A DNA stretch of 64,000 nucleotides from Cellvibrio sp. OA-2007 (GTDB lineage: Bacteria > Pseudomonadota > Gammaproteobacteria > Pseudomonadales > Cellvibrionaceae). A program made the translations under genes and the position numbers. The DNA lies in assembly GCF_000953825.1 (NCBI RefSeq), contig NZ_BBUL01000086.1:1-64000 (forward strand), written 5' to 3'. Positions 55,441-64,000 of the stretch are shown one piece after another. Within the stretch, counting starts at the first letter, position 1; each line of letters opens with the position of its first letter. The notes under the pieces were generated by a model, which was not told where the DNA came from, ran no database searches, and was given only the letters and a program-made list of their open reading frames with translations.

Positions 55441-56763
55441 ATGTCCTCCATGACTCCGCGCGAAATCGTGCACGAATTAGATAAACACATCGTCGGCCAG
55501 GGCGACGCCAAACGCGCCGTTGCGATTGCGCTGCGCAACCGCTGGCGCCGCATGCAAGTGCCGGCTGATATGCGCAATGAGATCACCCCCAAAAATATTT
55601 TGATGATCGGCCCAACCGGTGTCGGCAAAACTGAAATCGCACGCCGTTTGGCCAAACTCGCCAACGCGCCGTTTATCAAAGTAGAAGCGACTAAATTTAC
55701 CGAAGTTGGCTATGTTGGCCGCGATGTGGAATCGATCATCCGCGATCTGGTTGATGTAGCCATTAAAATGCGCCGCGAGCAGGCGACCAAATCGGTGCAA
55801 CATCGCGCCGCCGAAGCAGCGGAGGAGCGCATCCTTGACGCACTCTTGCCACCCGCGCGCGATCTCTCCAGCGAAGAAAGCAAACACGAATCCAGCACCC
55901 GCCAAATCTTCCGCAAAAAATTCCGCGAAGGCGAGTTGGACGATAAAGAAATTGAAATCGATATAGCTGCCGCCAGTGTCGGCGTAGAGATTATGGCGCC
56001 ACCGGGCATGGAAGACATGACCAATCAATTGCAAAGCATGTTTTCATCACTCGGGCGCGACAAAACCAAAAAAGCCAAACTCACGGTGAAAAAAGCCTTC
56101 AAACAACTGCAAGATGAAGAAGCCGCAAAGTTAGTGAGCGATGACGACATTAAAACCCAGGCGATTGAAGCAGCAGAGCAAAACGGTATTGTATTTATCG
56201 ATGAAATCGACAAGGTTGCACGCAAAGGCAATGTGAGCGGCGCCGATGTATCGCGCGAAGGTGTACAGCGCGATTTGTTACCGCTAATCGAAGGCTGCAC
56301 TGTGACCACCAAACACGGCAGCATCAAAACCGACCATATTTTATTTATCACCTCAGGCGCCTTTCACCTGAGTAAACCTTCCGATTTAATTCCGGAATTG
56401 CAGGGCCGTTTGCCGATTCGGGTTGAGTTACAGGCCTTAACACCCGATGACTTTGAGCGCATCCTCACCGAGCCGACTGCCTCACTTACCGAGCAACAAG
56501 AAGCGTTGCTGAAAACCGAAGGGGTAGAAATAACGTTTACCAAAGACGGTATTCGTCGCATTGCTGAAACCGCTTATGAAGTGAATGAACGCACCGAAAA
56601 TATTGGCGCGCGCCGCTTGCACACCATTCTGGAGCGTTTGCTGGAAGACGTATCGTACGAAGCGGGCGACGGACAAAAACAAGTAGAAATAAATTCTGCC
56701 TATGTTGAAGCCCACGTAGGTGAACTGGCCAAGAATGAAGACCTGAGCCGTTTTATTTTGTAA
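55441..56763 (+). CDS. hslU: HslU ATPase of the HslUV protease
   Basis: 440 residues, the usual length. N-terminal [37 protein letters not shown]. Walker A is [19 protein letters not shown] near 55-70, [18 protein letters not shown] follows, and the Walker B is [13 protein letters not shown] near 250. The conserved C-terminal segment LSRFIL, which docks into HslV, is intact. An I domain (about 110-245) is rich in charged residues. The ribosome binding site is AAGAG, 8 bases before the ATG. Confidence 0.97.
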   Translation: MSSMTPREIVHELDKHIVGQGDAKRAVAIALRNRWRRMQVPADMRNEITPKNILMIGPTGVGKTEIARRLAKLANAPFIKVEATKFTEVGYVGRDVESIIRDLVDVAIKMRREQATKSVQHRAAEAAEERILDALLPPARDLSSEESKHESSTRQIFRKKFREGELDDKEIEIDIAAASVGVEIMAPPGMEDMTNQLQSMFSSLGRDKTKKAKLTVKKAFKQLQDEEAAKLVSDDDIKTQAIEAAEQNGIVFIDEIDKVARKGNVSGADVSREGVQRDLLPLIEGCTVTTKHGSIKTDHILFITSGAFHLSKPSDLIPELQGRLPIRVELQALTPDDFERILTEPTASLTEQQEALLKTEGVEITFTKDGIRRIAETAYEVNERTENIGARRLHTILERLLEDVSYEAGDGQKQVEINSAYVEAHVGELAKNEDLSRFIL

Positions 56764-56808
56764 TTGCACGCCCCTTAGCCATACATCTTTTAACTGAGTT
56801 TGCTCGCC

Positions 56809-57189
56809 ATGAACAAAATGCCCACAAAGATCCAACTGCATAAACAATCGCAGCAACTTGAACTGCATTTTGGCGGCGAGCAATTTCTATTGCCCGCCGA
56901 GTTTTTGCGGGTTCACTCACCCAGTGCAGAGGTAAAAGGTCACGGCCCGGGGCAAGCGGTTCTGCAATATGGCAAACAGGATGTAGCCATCAGCACTGTC
57001 GAGCGCGCCGGAAATTACGCGCTCAAACTGGTATTTGATGACGGCCACGACACAGGAATTTACACCTGGGACTATTTGTACGAGCTGGGAAAAAATCAGG
57101 AAAGTCTGTGGAATATGTATTTGGACGAGCTTCACCGCGCCGGTAAAAGCCGCGCCAAAGATACCAGCGTAGTGAAATTTATCGGCTAA
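56809..57189 (+). CDS. DUF971 (gamma-butyrobetaine-hydroxylase-like N) protein
   Basis: 126 residues. Conserved stretches: IQLHKQSQQLELHFGGEQFLLPAEFLRVHSPSAEVKGHG, then VERAGNYALKLVFDDGHDTGIYTWDYLYELG. This is the DUF971 fold found as the N-terminal domain of gamma-butyrobetaine hydroxylase and as a stand-alone protein near iron-sulfur and protease genes. In Pseudomonas it follows hslU, as here. No catalytic residues are evident. The ATG at 56809 is used; a TTG nine bases upstream is unnecessary. Confidence 0.88.
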   Translation: MNKMPTKIQLHKQSQQLELHFGGEQFLLPAEFLRVHSPSAEVKGHGPGQAVLQYGKQDVAISTVERAGNYALKLVFDDGHDTGIYTWDYLYELGKNQESLWNMYLDELHRAGKSRAKDTSVVKFIG

Positions 57190-57190
57190 C

Positions 57191-57213
57191 GACTGGCGCA
57201 GATTGCGCCAGTC
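57191..57213. terminator. Hairpin between convergent DUF971 and uppP genes
   Basis: GACTGGCGCA and TGCGCCAGTC pair perfectly (10 bp) around GAT. No T-run follows on either strand, so it may only stabilise 3' ends of both transcripts rather than terminate. Confidence 0.6.
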
Positions 57214-57244
57214 AAATCCGTACTTTCGTTAAGTAACCCCCGCG

Positions 57245-58069
57245 TCAAGCAACCCAATTAATTGCACCGCTGTAGGCAGTCAGCAAAATCAGCAAGCCAA
57301 ACGCAATGCGATACCAAGCAAACACCATAAAGGTGTGATTGCTAATAAATTTCAGCAGCGCACGCATCACTACAAATGCACTGGCAAACGATGCAATAAA
57401 ACCCAGCGCAAAAACTTCAATATCCGCCACCTCAATTAAATCCCGCGCGCCCCACATGCTGTACAGCGACGCCGCGCTAATCACCGGAATGGCCAAGAAA
57501 AAAGAAAACTCAGTCGATGCTTTGCGCGATAAACCAAAATACATACCGCCGATAATCGATGCGCCCGAACGCGACACACCCGGCACCAGCGCCAAGCATT
57601 GGCACATGCCCACCTTAAACGCACGCTTGTAACTCATCGCATCCATATCATCCGTGTCGGGGCTGTAGGCGCGTTTCTCCACCCACATAATCGCCAAGCC
57701 ACCCACAATAAACCCAGTCGCAACCACATAGGGGCTAAACAATACCGCGCGAATAAAATCCGCACAGGTGTAACCGATCAAAATAAAAGGGAAAAAAGCA
57801 ACGGCTACATTGATGTATAAGTTGCGCTCAACGCCGGGTTTGCCCAGCCCCAACAAACTGGAAAATATTTTTTGGCGATACTCCCAAACCACCGCCATCA
57901 TGGCGCCCATCTGGATAAAAATTTCAAATACCACGCGCTTATCTTTAGTCCAAAAATCCATCAACTCGCCCGCCAGAATCAAATGGCCAGTGCTGGAAAT
58001 AGGCAGCAGTTCGGTCAACCCCTCGACAACCCCCATGATGATGGCTTGTAACATCAGCAGTAAATCCAC
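57245..58069 (-). CDS. uppP: Undecaprenyl-diphosphatase BacA/UppP
   Basis: 274 residues. Polytopic enzyme that dephosphorylates undecaprenyl pyrophosphate to recycle the cell-wall lipid carrier; it confers bacitracin resistance when abundant. Catalytic motifs are EGLTELLPISSTGHL near the N-terminus and VPGVSRSGASIIGGMYFGLSR near 160. Seven or eight hydrophobic segments. The start is GTG at 58069 with AGGGAG 5 bases upstream, giving an N-terminus that opens directly in the first helix. It is a single minus-strand gene. Confidence 0.95.
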   Translation of the reverse strand: MDLLLMLQAIIMGVVEGLTELLPISSTGHLILAGELMDFWTKDKRVVFEIFIQMGAMMAVVWEYRQKIFSSLLGLGKPGVERNLYINVAVAFFPFILIGYTCADFIRAVLFSPYVVATGFIVGGLAIMWVEKRAYSPDTDDMDAMSYKRAFKVGMCQCLALVPGVSRSGASIIGGMYFGLSRKASTEFSFFLAIPVISAASLYSMWGARDLIEVADIEVFALGFIASFASAFVVMRALLKFISNHTFMVFAWYRIAFGLLILLTAYSGAINWVA

Positions 58070-58215
58070 AGTAACTCCCTGATTGGCAAAGTAAGCGATA
58101 AAAAGGCGGCGCAAGTCTGCGGTAATTACCCAGTGTTTGCAATCTATGTGCCTATATCGAGGGTGAGGCTAGGTTATACTCGCCGCTGACGCATTTCCCT
58201 CAAGAGGACAGCTCC

Positions 58216-58761
58216 ATGCGCTTATTCACTTACACCGGTTTACTGTCTGTCATGTTGATGCTACTCAGCGCCTGCACCAACATCCAATATGCCGACGACT
58301 ACAAAAGCGGCACCGATTTTAGCGGATTAAAAACCTATAACTGGCGGGCAATTAGTGTTGATATAGGCGGAATAGATAAAACCGTTTTGCAAAAAATTGC
58401 CGATGAACAGTTGCACGCACAGGGATTTATTCTGGCCGACACCAGCGCTGAGTTATTGATCGACATGCAGGTGTTTTCACGGGTGAGCAAAGGCGGCAAT
58501 ACCAGTATCGGCATTGGCATTGGTTTGCCAGTCGGGCGCAATGGCAGCATCGGTTTAGGTACTGGGCAAACACTGGGCAAAGGCAAACAGGAAGGTGTAA
58601 TCGTGATTGATATCACTCAAACCAGCAGCAACCAATTAATTTGGCGCGGCAACGCCGAGGGCATTCCACTGATTCACTTTTCGCTAAAAGCCGAGCAAAA
58701 ATTGCGTGAAACCTTTAACAAGCTGCTCACGCCTTTTCCACCGCAGACTGCGGCTCAGTAA
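58216..58761 (+). CDS. DUF4136 lipoprotein
   Basis: 181 residues. Lipobox LLSAC (Cys20). The mature start YADDYKSGTDFSGLKTYNWR, and later QGFILADTSAELLIDMQVFSRVS and the beta-hairpin SIGLGTGQTLGKGKQEGVIVIDI, mark the DUF4136 family of small outer-membrane-associated lipoproteins. A glycine-rich central part (SIGIGIGLPVGRNGSIGLGTG) is probably a flexible loop. Function unknown. Only 11 bases separate its stop from that of the convergent sfsA. Confidence 0.85.
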   Translation: MRLFTYTGLLSVMLMLLSACTNIQYADDYKSGTDFSGLKTYNWRAISVDIGGIDKTVLQKIADEQLHAQGFILADTSAELLIDMQVFSRVSKGGNTSIGIGIGLPVGRNGSIGLGTGQTLGKGKQEGVIVIDITQTSSNQLIWRGNAEGIPLIHFSLKAEQKLRETFNKLLTPFPPQTAAQ

Positions 58762-58772
58762 TCGATAAACGC

Positions 58773-59483
58773 TCACACCAGAACCGGCACAGCGCGATCC
58801 AGTGCAATAATATTTTGCGCTGGATCGATGTTGGCCGCATAGGCGATTACCTCAACACCGGCATCGCGCGCTGCTTGCAAGGTCGCAGCATAAACTGGAT
58901 CTATATGCGCCGCCGCGCGCACCGATTGAATCCCCGTGTGCTGCACACAAAATAACAACACCGCCCTGTACCCCTGCTCGACCATCAGGGTTAATTCACG
59001 CAAATGTTTACTGCCGCGCTCACTCACTGCATCGGGGAAAAATCCTTCACCCTCTGCTTCCATCAGGGTCACGTTTTTGACTTCCAGATAACACCGGCGT
59101 GTATCGCCACTATTTTCACTTAAGAGAAAATCGATGCGCGATTTTTCGCTGCCATACACCACCTCGCGTCGCACAGTTTGATAACCGCGCAGCTCGGCAA
59201 TCACACCAGCGTGCAGCGCCTGTGCAACCAGCTCATTGGTGCGCGCAGTATTGATCCCCGCCAGATGACCACCGGGCGCAGTCACCAACTCCAGGGTTTG
59301 TGGGTATTTGCGGGTTTTGCTATCGCTCACCGAATACCAACAGGGGCTTTCGGGCACCAGACAATTTTTCATTGAACCGGTATTGGGGCAATGAATGGTT
59401 AACTCCGCCCCATCGGGCAGGCGGATATCAGCCAAAAAGCGTTTGTAACGCTTAAGTAACAGCGCAGGATAAAACTGGGACAT
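58773..59483 (-). CDS. sfsA: SfsA nuclease-fold protein
   Basis: 236 residues. PD-(D/E)xK-type fold, binding sugar-fermentation regulators or DNA by past reports. Family motifs: [35 protein letters not shown] and [10 protein letters not shown] with acidic catalytic residues. It is divergent from dksA, the sfsA-dksA-gluQ neighbourhood shared with E. coli and Pseudomonas. The start at 59483 removes a poorly conserved stretch that stays in frame upstream. Confidence 0.93.
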   Translation of the reverse strand: MSQFYPALLLKRYKRFLADIRLPDGAELTIHCPNTGSMKNCLVPESPCWYSVSDSKTRKYPQTLELVTAPGGHLAGINTARTNELVAQALHAGVIAELRGYQTVRREVVYGSEKSRIDFLLSENSGDTRRCYLEVKNVTLMEAEGEGFFPDAVSERGSKHLRELTLMVEQGYRAVLLFCVQHTGIQSVRAAAHIDPVYAATLQAARDAGVEVIAYAANIDPAQNIIALDRAVPVLV

Positions 59484-59732
59484 AGCCAAAAAGCACTCGC
59501 AGATGACAAATTGATGGCAAATTGAAGCACAAACGCGCCAATTTGGGGCTATAGTTTTTGCTTGAGACAGGATTGAATTAGCGTTTGGATGATATAGAAG
59601 CAATCCGCTAACAGGCGCGCGAAAAAACGCTAGCACTCGCATTTGTTATCTGATAGCTTGCTCCCCCTTCTAATTCTGCCCACCCGCTGGTGCAGATTAT
59701 TGCCGATCCAGGAAGTCTTGCGAGGCGCTACT

Positions 59733-60176
59733 ATGGCGAAAAAAACACCCTCTACTGAAACATTTGCACTGCGCCCTTTTACTCCTTATGTGGAGAAAAA
59801 AGGCGAAGATTATATGAGCGAAGGTCAAAAGCAGCACTTTAGACAATTGCTGCTCAACTGGCGCTCAGAGCTGATGGAAGAAGTAGACCGCACAGTAACC
59901 CACATGAAGGACGAAGCGGCTAACTTTCCCGACCCAGCCGACCGCGCCAGCCAGGAAGAAGAATTCAGCCTTGAACTGCGCACCCGCGACCGCGAGCGCA
60001 AGTTGATCAAGAAAATCGACAGCACATTGGAGCTGATCGAAAACGATGACTACGGCTACTGCGATGCCTGCGGTGTAGAGATTGGCATTCGTCGCCTTGA
60101 GGCGCGCCCAACCGCTACCCTCTGCGTGGATTGCAAAACCCTCGCGGAAATCAAAGAAAAACAAGTCGGCGGTTAA
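59733..60176 (+). CDS. dksA: RNA polymerase-binding regulator DksA
   Basis: 147 residues, close to the 151 of E. coli. Coiled-coil tip residues are in the DPADRASQEEEF motif (the Asp-x-x-Asp-x-Ala tip that enters the secondary channel). The zinc finger has Cys pairs CDAC and CVDC. It works with ppGpp to repress stable RNA promoters, which have G+C-rich discriminators, such as the metY promoter in this window. It is separated from gluQ by a hairpin. The start is the ATG at 59733; the open frame extends 30 residues further without a match. Confidence 0.96.
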   Translation: MAKKTPSTETFALRPFTPYVEKKGEDYMSEGQKQHFRQLLLNWRSELMEEVDRTVTHMKDEAANFPDPADRASQEEEFSLELRTRDRERKLIKKIDSTLELIENDDYGYCDACGVEIGIRRLEARPTATLCVDCKTLAEIKEKQVGG

Positions 60177-60189
60177 TGCCGGTTTGATC

Positions 60190-60213
60190 GAGGCGGGCAG
60201 TGCTCGCCTCTTT
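60190..60213 (+). terminator. Hairpin between dksA and gluQ
   Basis: GAGGCGGGCA (60190-60199) and TGCTCGCCTC (60201-60210) are complementary at nine of ten positions, followed by TTT. It lies just before the gluQ start. A terminator between dksA and gluQ limits gluQ expression in Shigella, so this one may do the same. Confidence 0.55.
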
Positions 60214-60217
60214 CATC

Positions 60218-61171
60218 ATGTCAGTCACACCTATCGCCCTCACCCCCGCTCGTTTACCCGACGGCAGCACACCCTCAGGCTATATCGGCCGTTTTGCCCC
60301 CTCACCTACCGGCCCATTGCATTTTGGTTCGCTGGTCAGTGCGCTTGCCAGCTATTTGGATGCCAAAGCCAATGGCGGACTGTGGCGGGTGCGCATGGAA
60401 GATCTCGACCCGCCGCGTGAACAAGCCGGTGCCGCCAGCGCAATCCTGCAAAGCTTGGAAGATCACGGTTTGCAGTGGGATGGCGACGTCATCTATCAAA
60501 GCCAGCGCAGTCATGCCTACCAAGCCTGCCTTGATGCATTGTTAGATGCCGGGCTGGCCTATCACTGCAGTTGCTCGCGGCAAGATTTAACAGCCATGGG
60601 CGGTATTTACGATGGCCGCTGCCGCAACCACCAACCAAACCCAGAACAAATTTGTTCGGTGCGACTGAAGCTTTACGACCTGCCAGATCGCGTTACCGCA
60701 GAGCAGATCCAATTTGACGATTTAATACAGGGGCGGCAAACCCAACATTTACGCAACCAAGCGGGCGATCAAATCCTGCAGCGGCGCGATGGCTTTTACG
60801 CCTATCAACTGGCCGTAGTAGTCGATGATATAGCCCAGGGTATCACCCATATTATTCGCGGCAGCGACTTGCTGGAGGTAACCGGCAGGCAGCTATTTTT
60901 CTTTGCGCTATTAGGCGCACCGCTACCGCAATTCGGCCATGTGCCCTTGGCAATGCAAGCCAACGGCCAAAAACTCAGTAAACAAAACCATGCCAAAGCT
61001 ATTGAAAGCCAACACGCCAGCAGGAACCTATGGCGTGGGCTAGCATTTTTAGGGCAGAATCCCCCCTCTGATTTGGCAGATGCTTCTACATCTGAATGTT
61101 TGGACTGGGCCTTGCATCATTGGCAGCGCAGTGCGATTCACGGCTTAAGCCATTTACACCAAGAAGAATAA
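60218..61171 (+). CDS. gluQ: tRNA glutamyl-Q(34) synthetase
   Basis: 317 residues. GlutRS paralogue lacking the anticodon-binding domain; it attaches Glu to queuosine in tRNA-Asp. The Rossmann fold has HIGH-like GRFAPSPTGPLHFGSLVSAL (Pro-Leu-His-Phe) and the KMSKS-like GQKLSKQNHAKA. The Zn site has HCSCSRQDL and YDGRCRNH. The ATG at 60218 follows the hairpin; a GTG at 60200 is within the hairpin. Confidence 0.93.
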   Translation: MSVTPIALTPARLPDGSTPSGYIGRFAPSPTGPLHFGSLVSALASYLDAKANGGLWRVRMEDLDPPREQAGAASAILQSLEDHGLQWDGDVIYQSQRSHAYQACLDALLDAGLAYHCSCSRQDLTAMGGIYDGRCRNHQPNPEQICSVRLKLYDLPDRVTAEQIQFDDLIQGRQTQHLRNQAGDQILQRRDGFYAYQLAVVVDDIAQGITHIIRGSDLLEVTGRQLFFFALLGAPLPQFGHVPLAMQANGQKLSKQNHAKAIESQHASRNLWRGLAFLGQNPPSDLADASTSECLDWALHHWQRSAIHGLSHLHQEE

Positions 61172-61213
61172 AAAAACTCAACCCGCCGCGCCTTGTGCAA
61201 GGGGAACCGAATT

Positions 61214-61396
61214 ATGAACAATCAACGCTTGGTTATTTTGCTGCTGTTAGTGGCCTATATTTTTTCACCCAGCCTGTTTAACTGGATTATCAACCCTGAA
61301 GGGGCTTGGTATCGCCCCTATTTAGTCTGGGTAGCGGTGATTGTCATCGCCTTTGTGATGCAGATTCGCCGCAAGAATTACCACGAGTTTGACTAG
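61214..61396 (+). CDS. cbrX: Small membrane protein CbrX
   Basis: 60 residues. Two transmembrane helices (about 6-22 and 30-50) separated by a short Asn/Pro loop, then a basic Gln-Ile-Arg-Arg-Lys-Asn tail. It is the size and type of the Pseudomonas CbrX, a small hydrophobic protein encoded directly upstream of CbrA and linked to CbrA expression. AGGGGA precedes the ATG by about 8 bases. cbrA starts 49 bases later. Confidence 0.85.
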   Translation: MNNQRLVILLLLVAYIFSPSLFNWIINPEGAWYRPYLVWVAVIVIAFVMQIRRKNYHEFD

Positions 61397-61445
61397 TTCG
61401 CCTTGGAACTAGCTCTCCCATAAGACTGATAAGAACTAAAACAAT

Positions 61446-64000
61446 ATGACATTTGATCTCAGCCAAGTAGCACTCATCGGCATTAGCTATTTATTGCTGC
61501 TGTTTGGCATAGCCTGGATTACCGAGCGCGGCTGGATTCCCGAAGCGGTCACCTCTCACCCCATCACCTATATTTTATCGCTGGGTATTTTTGCCAGCGC
61601 CTGGGCGTTTTACGGGGTGATCGACCTCGCCTTTCAATATGGCTATGGCGCACTCGCCTATTACCTTGGCACCGGCGCACTCTTTTTGTTTGCACCGGTT
61701 GCACTGGCGCCGCTGGCAGAACTGGCGCGGCGCCATCAAGTGCATTCGCTTGCGGATCTATTGGTATTTCGCTACCACAGCCACAGCGTGGGCGCGCTCA
61801 CCACCCTCTGTATGCTGTGCGGAATCTTACCGCTCATGGCACTGCAGATTCAGGCGATCGCCGACACCATGCATATCCTCACGGTGAGCGGCAATCCATC
61901 GCTGCCACTGGCAGGTACCGGCCTCACCTTTAAAGATGTGATGGCACTCTGCTACTGCGCCATCCTCGCCTTTTTTACTATCTCTTTTGGCGCCAATCGC
62001 GAACAACATCGCGGCCTGATTACCGCCATGGCATTTGAATCCCTACTCAAGGTTTGCGCCCTCTGTGCGGTCGGCTTGGTTGCGGTTTTTGGTGTGTTTG
62101 ATGGGCTGGAAGGGCTGGATCAATGGCTGCTGGACCACCCGGAAAACCTCGCCCTGTTGCACACGCCCATCCACACCGATTCCGCCCACGCACTGCTGCT
62201 AGTGTTTGTCGCCACCGCCGTCACCATGCCGCATATTTTTCACTTGGGGCTGGCGGAAAACCCATTGATGCGCAACTCGCACACAGTAACCTGGGCGTTT
62301 CCACTGTTCTTATTATTGATGGCGCTGCCGATTTTCCCCATCCTCTGGGCGGGCACCGAACTGAGCGTGCCCCTGCCGCCGCAATATTACACGCTGGGTG
62401 TGCCGATCCTGTTTAACTCGCCCGGCCTGACCCTGCTCGCATTTATCGGCGGACTCTCGGCGGCAACCGGGGCGATGGTAGTTATATCGCTCGCACTCTC
62501 TACCATGGTGATGAACCACTGGCTGCTGCCGAGTTTAAAACTGCGCACCCGTTCCGACCTGTACAGCCAATTGATCTGGCTGCGCCGGATTTTGATCGCC
62601 GCCATCTTTTTTGGCGGCTATTTACTCTATTGGATTCTGGACAACCGCCTCAGCCTCGCCGATTTGGCCATGACTGCCTTTATCGAAACCCTGCAATTCC
62701 TGCCCGGCACTTTTGCGATTGTGTTTTGGAGCAAAGGCAACAAGCGCGGGATTATTGCTGGCTTGGCAGTTGGCACCAGTATCTGGGCACTGGGCTTGCT
62801 TGTGCCTATAGTCACCGGCATGCAATTTATTCAATTGCCACTGCTCAGCTGGTCAATCCCAGTCGGCATCGAGTACTGGAGCGAAGTCACACTTATCTCC
62901 CTCGGGCTTAATACCTTCTGTTTTGTAGTGATCTCCATGCTCAGCCGCCAAACAGAAGATGAGCAATACAGCGCCGACCTCTGCGCCGCCGACGAAATCA
63001 GCCACCCGGTGCGCCAGGCGCTGGATGTGCACTCCGCCTCCGAGTTTAAACATCGCCTCGCCAAACCACTGGGCAAAGTAACCGCCAGCCGCGAGGTGGA
63101 TATAGCGCTCAAAGAGCTGAACCTAGGTATCGACGAGCGTCGCCCTTACGCCCTGCGCCGCCTGCGCGACCAGATTGAGGGCAACTTATCGAGCCTGATG
63201 GGGATTCATGTCGCCAGCGAGATCATGGATAAATGCATTCCGCATGCGACCGCCGAAGCGCAGTCCACCGTCGATATCAACCTGATTGAAAACCGCCTCG
63301 CGGAATACCGCAACCATCTCACCGGCATGGCCGCAGAGCTGAATACATTGCGCCTCTACCACCGCAAAACCCTGGAAGAGCTGCCGATGGCGGTCTGCTC
63401 CCTCGGGCGCGACATGGAAGTGCTCATGTGGAACCGCGCCATGTCCGAGCTTACCCAAACCCCGGGCGAGGACGTCACCGGTTCTTATTTAGAAGATATC
63501 CCTGAACCCTGGTGCAGCCTGCTGATCGACTTCAGCCAGAGCAGCGAACCGCATTTTTATCGCCGTGAAATCGAACTCAATAACCGCCCGCACTGGATCA
63601 GCTTGCACAAAGCCAACATTGAAGGACCGATCACCGCAGGTGTCTACGATCAGGTCATGCTGCTGGAAGACGTAACCGAAACCCAATTGCTCGAACAGGA
63701 ATTGGTGCACTCCGAGCGCCTCGCCTCGGTCGGCCGCCTTGCGGCGGGCGTCGCCCATGAGATTGGCAACCCGATTACCGGCATCGCCTGTCTTGCGCAA
63801 AACCTCAAATATGACTCTCACGATCCTGCCGAAGTATTAGATACCGCCGAGCAGATTCTCAGCCAGACCGATCGTGTCGGGCGCATTGTGCAGTCGCTGG
63901 TGAGCTTCTCCCACGCTGGTCACGCCAGCAAAACCGAGTTTGAAGCTGTGTCAATTCGCGATTGCGCTAATGAAGCGATCAATTTGCTCTCGCTGCAAAA
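61446..64000 (+). CDS. cbrA: Sensor histidine kinase CbrA (partial, 5' part)
   Basis: 851 codons, open to the window edge; full CbrA is about 980. An N-terminal sodium:solute-symporter-like domain of about 13 helices (1 to about 500) is followed by a STAC-like linker (about 520-600), a PAS domain (about 640-750) and the dimerisation/phosphoacceptor domain (from about 760). His771 lies in GVAHEIGNPITGI. The catalytic ATP domain is mostly outside the window. CbrA senses carbon-nitrogen balance or transports histidine and activates CbrB, which should be next. It stands after cbrX, as in Pseudomonas. Confidence 0.95.
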   Translation, partial: MTFDLSQVALIGISYLLLLFGIAWITERGWIPEAVTSHPITYILSLGIFASAWAFYGVIDLAFQYGYGALAYYLGTGALFLFAPVALAPLAELARRHQVHSLADLLVFRYHSHSVGALTTLCMLCGILPLMALQIQAIADTMHILTVSGNPSLPLAGTGLTFKDVMALCYCAILAFFTISFGANREQHRGLITAMAFESLLKVCALCAVGLVAVFGVFDGLEGLDQWLLDHPENLALLHTPIHTDSAHALLLVFVATAVTMPHIFHLGLAENPLMRNSHTVTWAFPLFLLLMALPIFPILWAGTELSVPLPPQYYTLGVPILFNSPGLTLLAFIGGLSAATGAMVVISLALSTMVMNHWLLPSLKLRTRSDLYSQLIWLRRILIAAIFFGGYLLYWILDNRLSLADLAMTAFIETLQFLPGTFAIVFWSKGNKRGIIAGLAVGTSIWALGLLVPIVTGMQFIQLPLLSWSIPVGIEYWSEVTLISLGLNTFCFVVISMLSRQTEDEQYSADLCAADEISHPVRQALDVHSASEFKHRLAKPLGKVTASREVDIALKELNLGIDERRPYALRRLRDQIEGNLSSLMGIHVASEIMDKCIPHATAEAQSTVDINLIENRLAEYRNHLTGMAAELNTLRLYHRKTLEELPMAVCSLGRDMEVLMWNRAMSELTQTPGEDVTGSYLEDIPEPWCSLLIDFSQSSEPHFYRREIELNNRPHWISLHKANIEGPITAGVYDQVMLLEDVTETQLLEQELVHSERLASVGRLAAGVAHEIGNPITGIACLAQNLKYDSHDPAEVLDTAEQILSQTDRVGRIVQSLVSFSHAGHASKTEFEAVSIRDCANEAINLLSLQ

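Noticed and set aside
55477-56034. Minus-strand open frame over hslU
   Set aside because: Shadow of a conserved gene; Phe/His-rich product typical of antisense frames.

Overview
This window is chromosomal DNA of a gammaproteobacterium. Gene order and protein style point to the Cellvibrio / Saccharophagus / Teredinibacter group (Cellvibrionaceae). The reasons are a BioH-BioC fusion protein, pil/aro/damX, priA/ftsN/hslVU and dksA/gluQ/cbrA blocks ordered as in Pseudomonas, and an intact metY-rimP-nusA-infB-rbfA-truB-rpsO-pnp cluster. I see no prophage, transposase, rRNA or CRISPR array. The window is almost entirely genes: 62 protein genes and one tRNA, and no stretch without a gene is longer than about 300 bases.

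Layout. 0-4.5 kb: small envelope or secreted proteins (membrane-anchored coiled coil, outer-membrane barrel, TauE-type exporter, lipoprotein, NTF2-like protein, glutathione transferase). 4.5-11.8 kb, minus strand: a tightly overlapping run of TraB/GumN protein, ABC ATPase, ABC membrane protein, GntR/YtrA-type regulator, S33 lipoprotein peptidase, NatA-like ATPase and NatB-like permease. A 9-bp palindrome lies at its promoter. 11.9-16.3 kb: a large repeat lipoprotein (eight DUF4397-like modules) divergent from an ECF sigma factor / ChrR anti-sigma pair. Both sides of the divergent region carry a TGATCC-N18-(TA-start) motif. 16.3-17.6 kb: GNAT acetyltransferase and a HicAB toxin-antitoxin pair.

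17.7-27.4 kb: the translation/transcription operon that runs from the initiator tRNA (strong promoter with a G+C-rich discriminator) through rimP, nusA, infB, rbfA, truB and rpsO to pnp, with several intrinsic terminator-like hairpins between genes. 27.5-28.7 kb: SprA-type putative metalloprotease and a small rod-like protein. 28.9-34.3 kb: biotin operon bioB-bioF-bioHC-bioD plus a DUF2459 lipoprotein, behind a promoter embedded in a BirA-like operator. 34.4-37.7 kb: comF, then a coupled HtrA-like protease and FHA-domain membrane protein. 37.8-39.5 kb: gcvT and gcvH.

39.5-48 kb, minus strand: pilMNOPQ (type IV pilus alignment complex and secretin), aroK, aroB and damX. 48.1-50.5 kb: divergent PBP1A. 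50.5-57.2 kb: thermonuclease, L31, priA, ftsN, hslV, hslU and a DUF971 protein. 57.2-64 kb: uppP, a DUF4136 lipoprotein, sfsA, dksA, gluQ, cbrX and the first 851 codons of cbrA, which runs off the end of the window.

The most rewarding places for a second look are the ECF/ChrR region with matching divergent promoter motifs, the GntR-type operator, the thermonuclease start buried in the rpmE terminator, the 15-bp inverted repeat flanking the glutathione transferase gene, the protease-FHA pair, and the BirA-controlled bio operon with its extra lipoprotein gene. Known systems explain most of the window; I do not claim a wholly new one.
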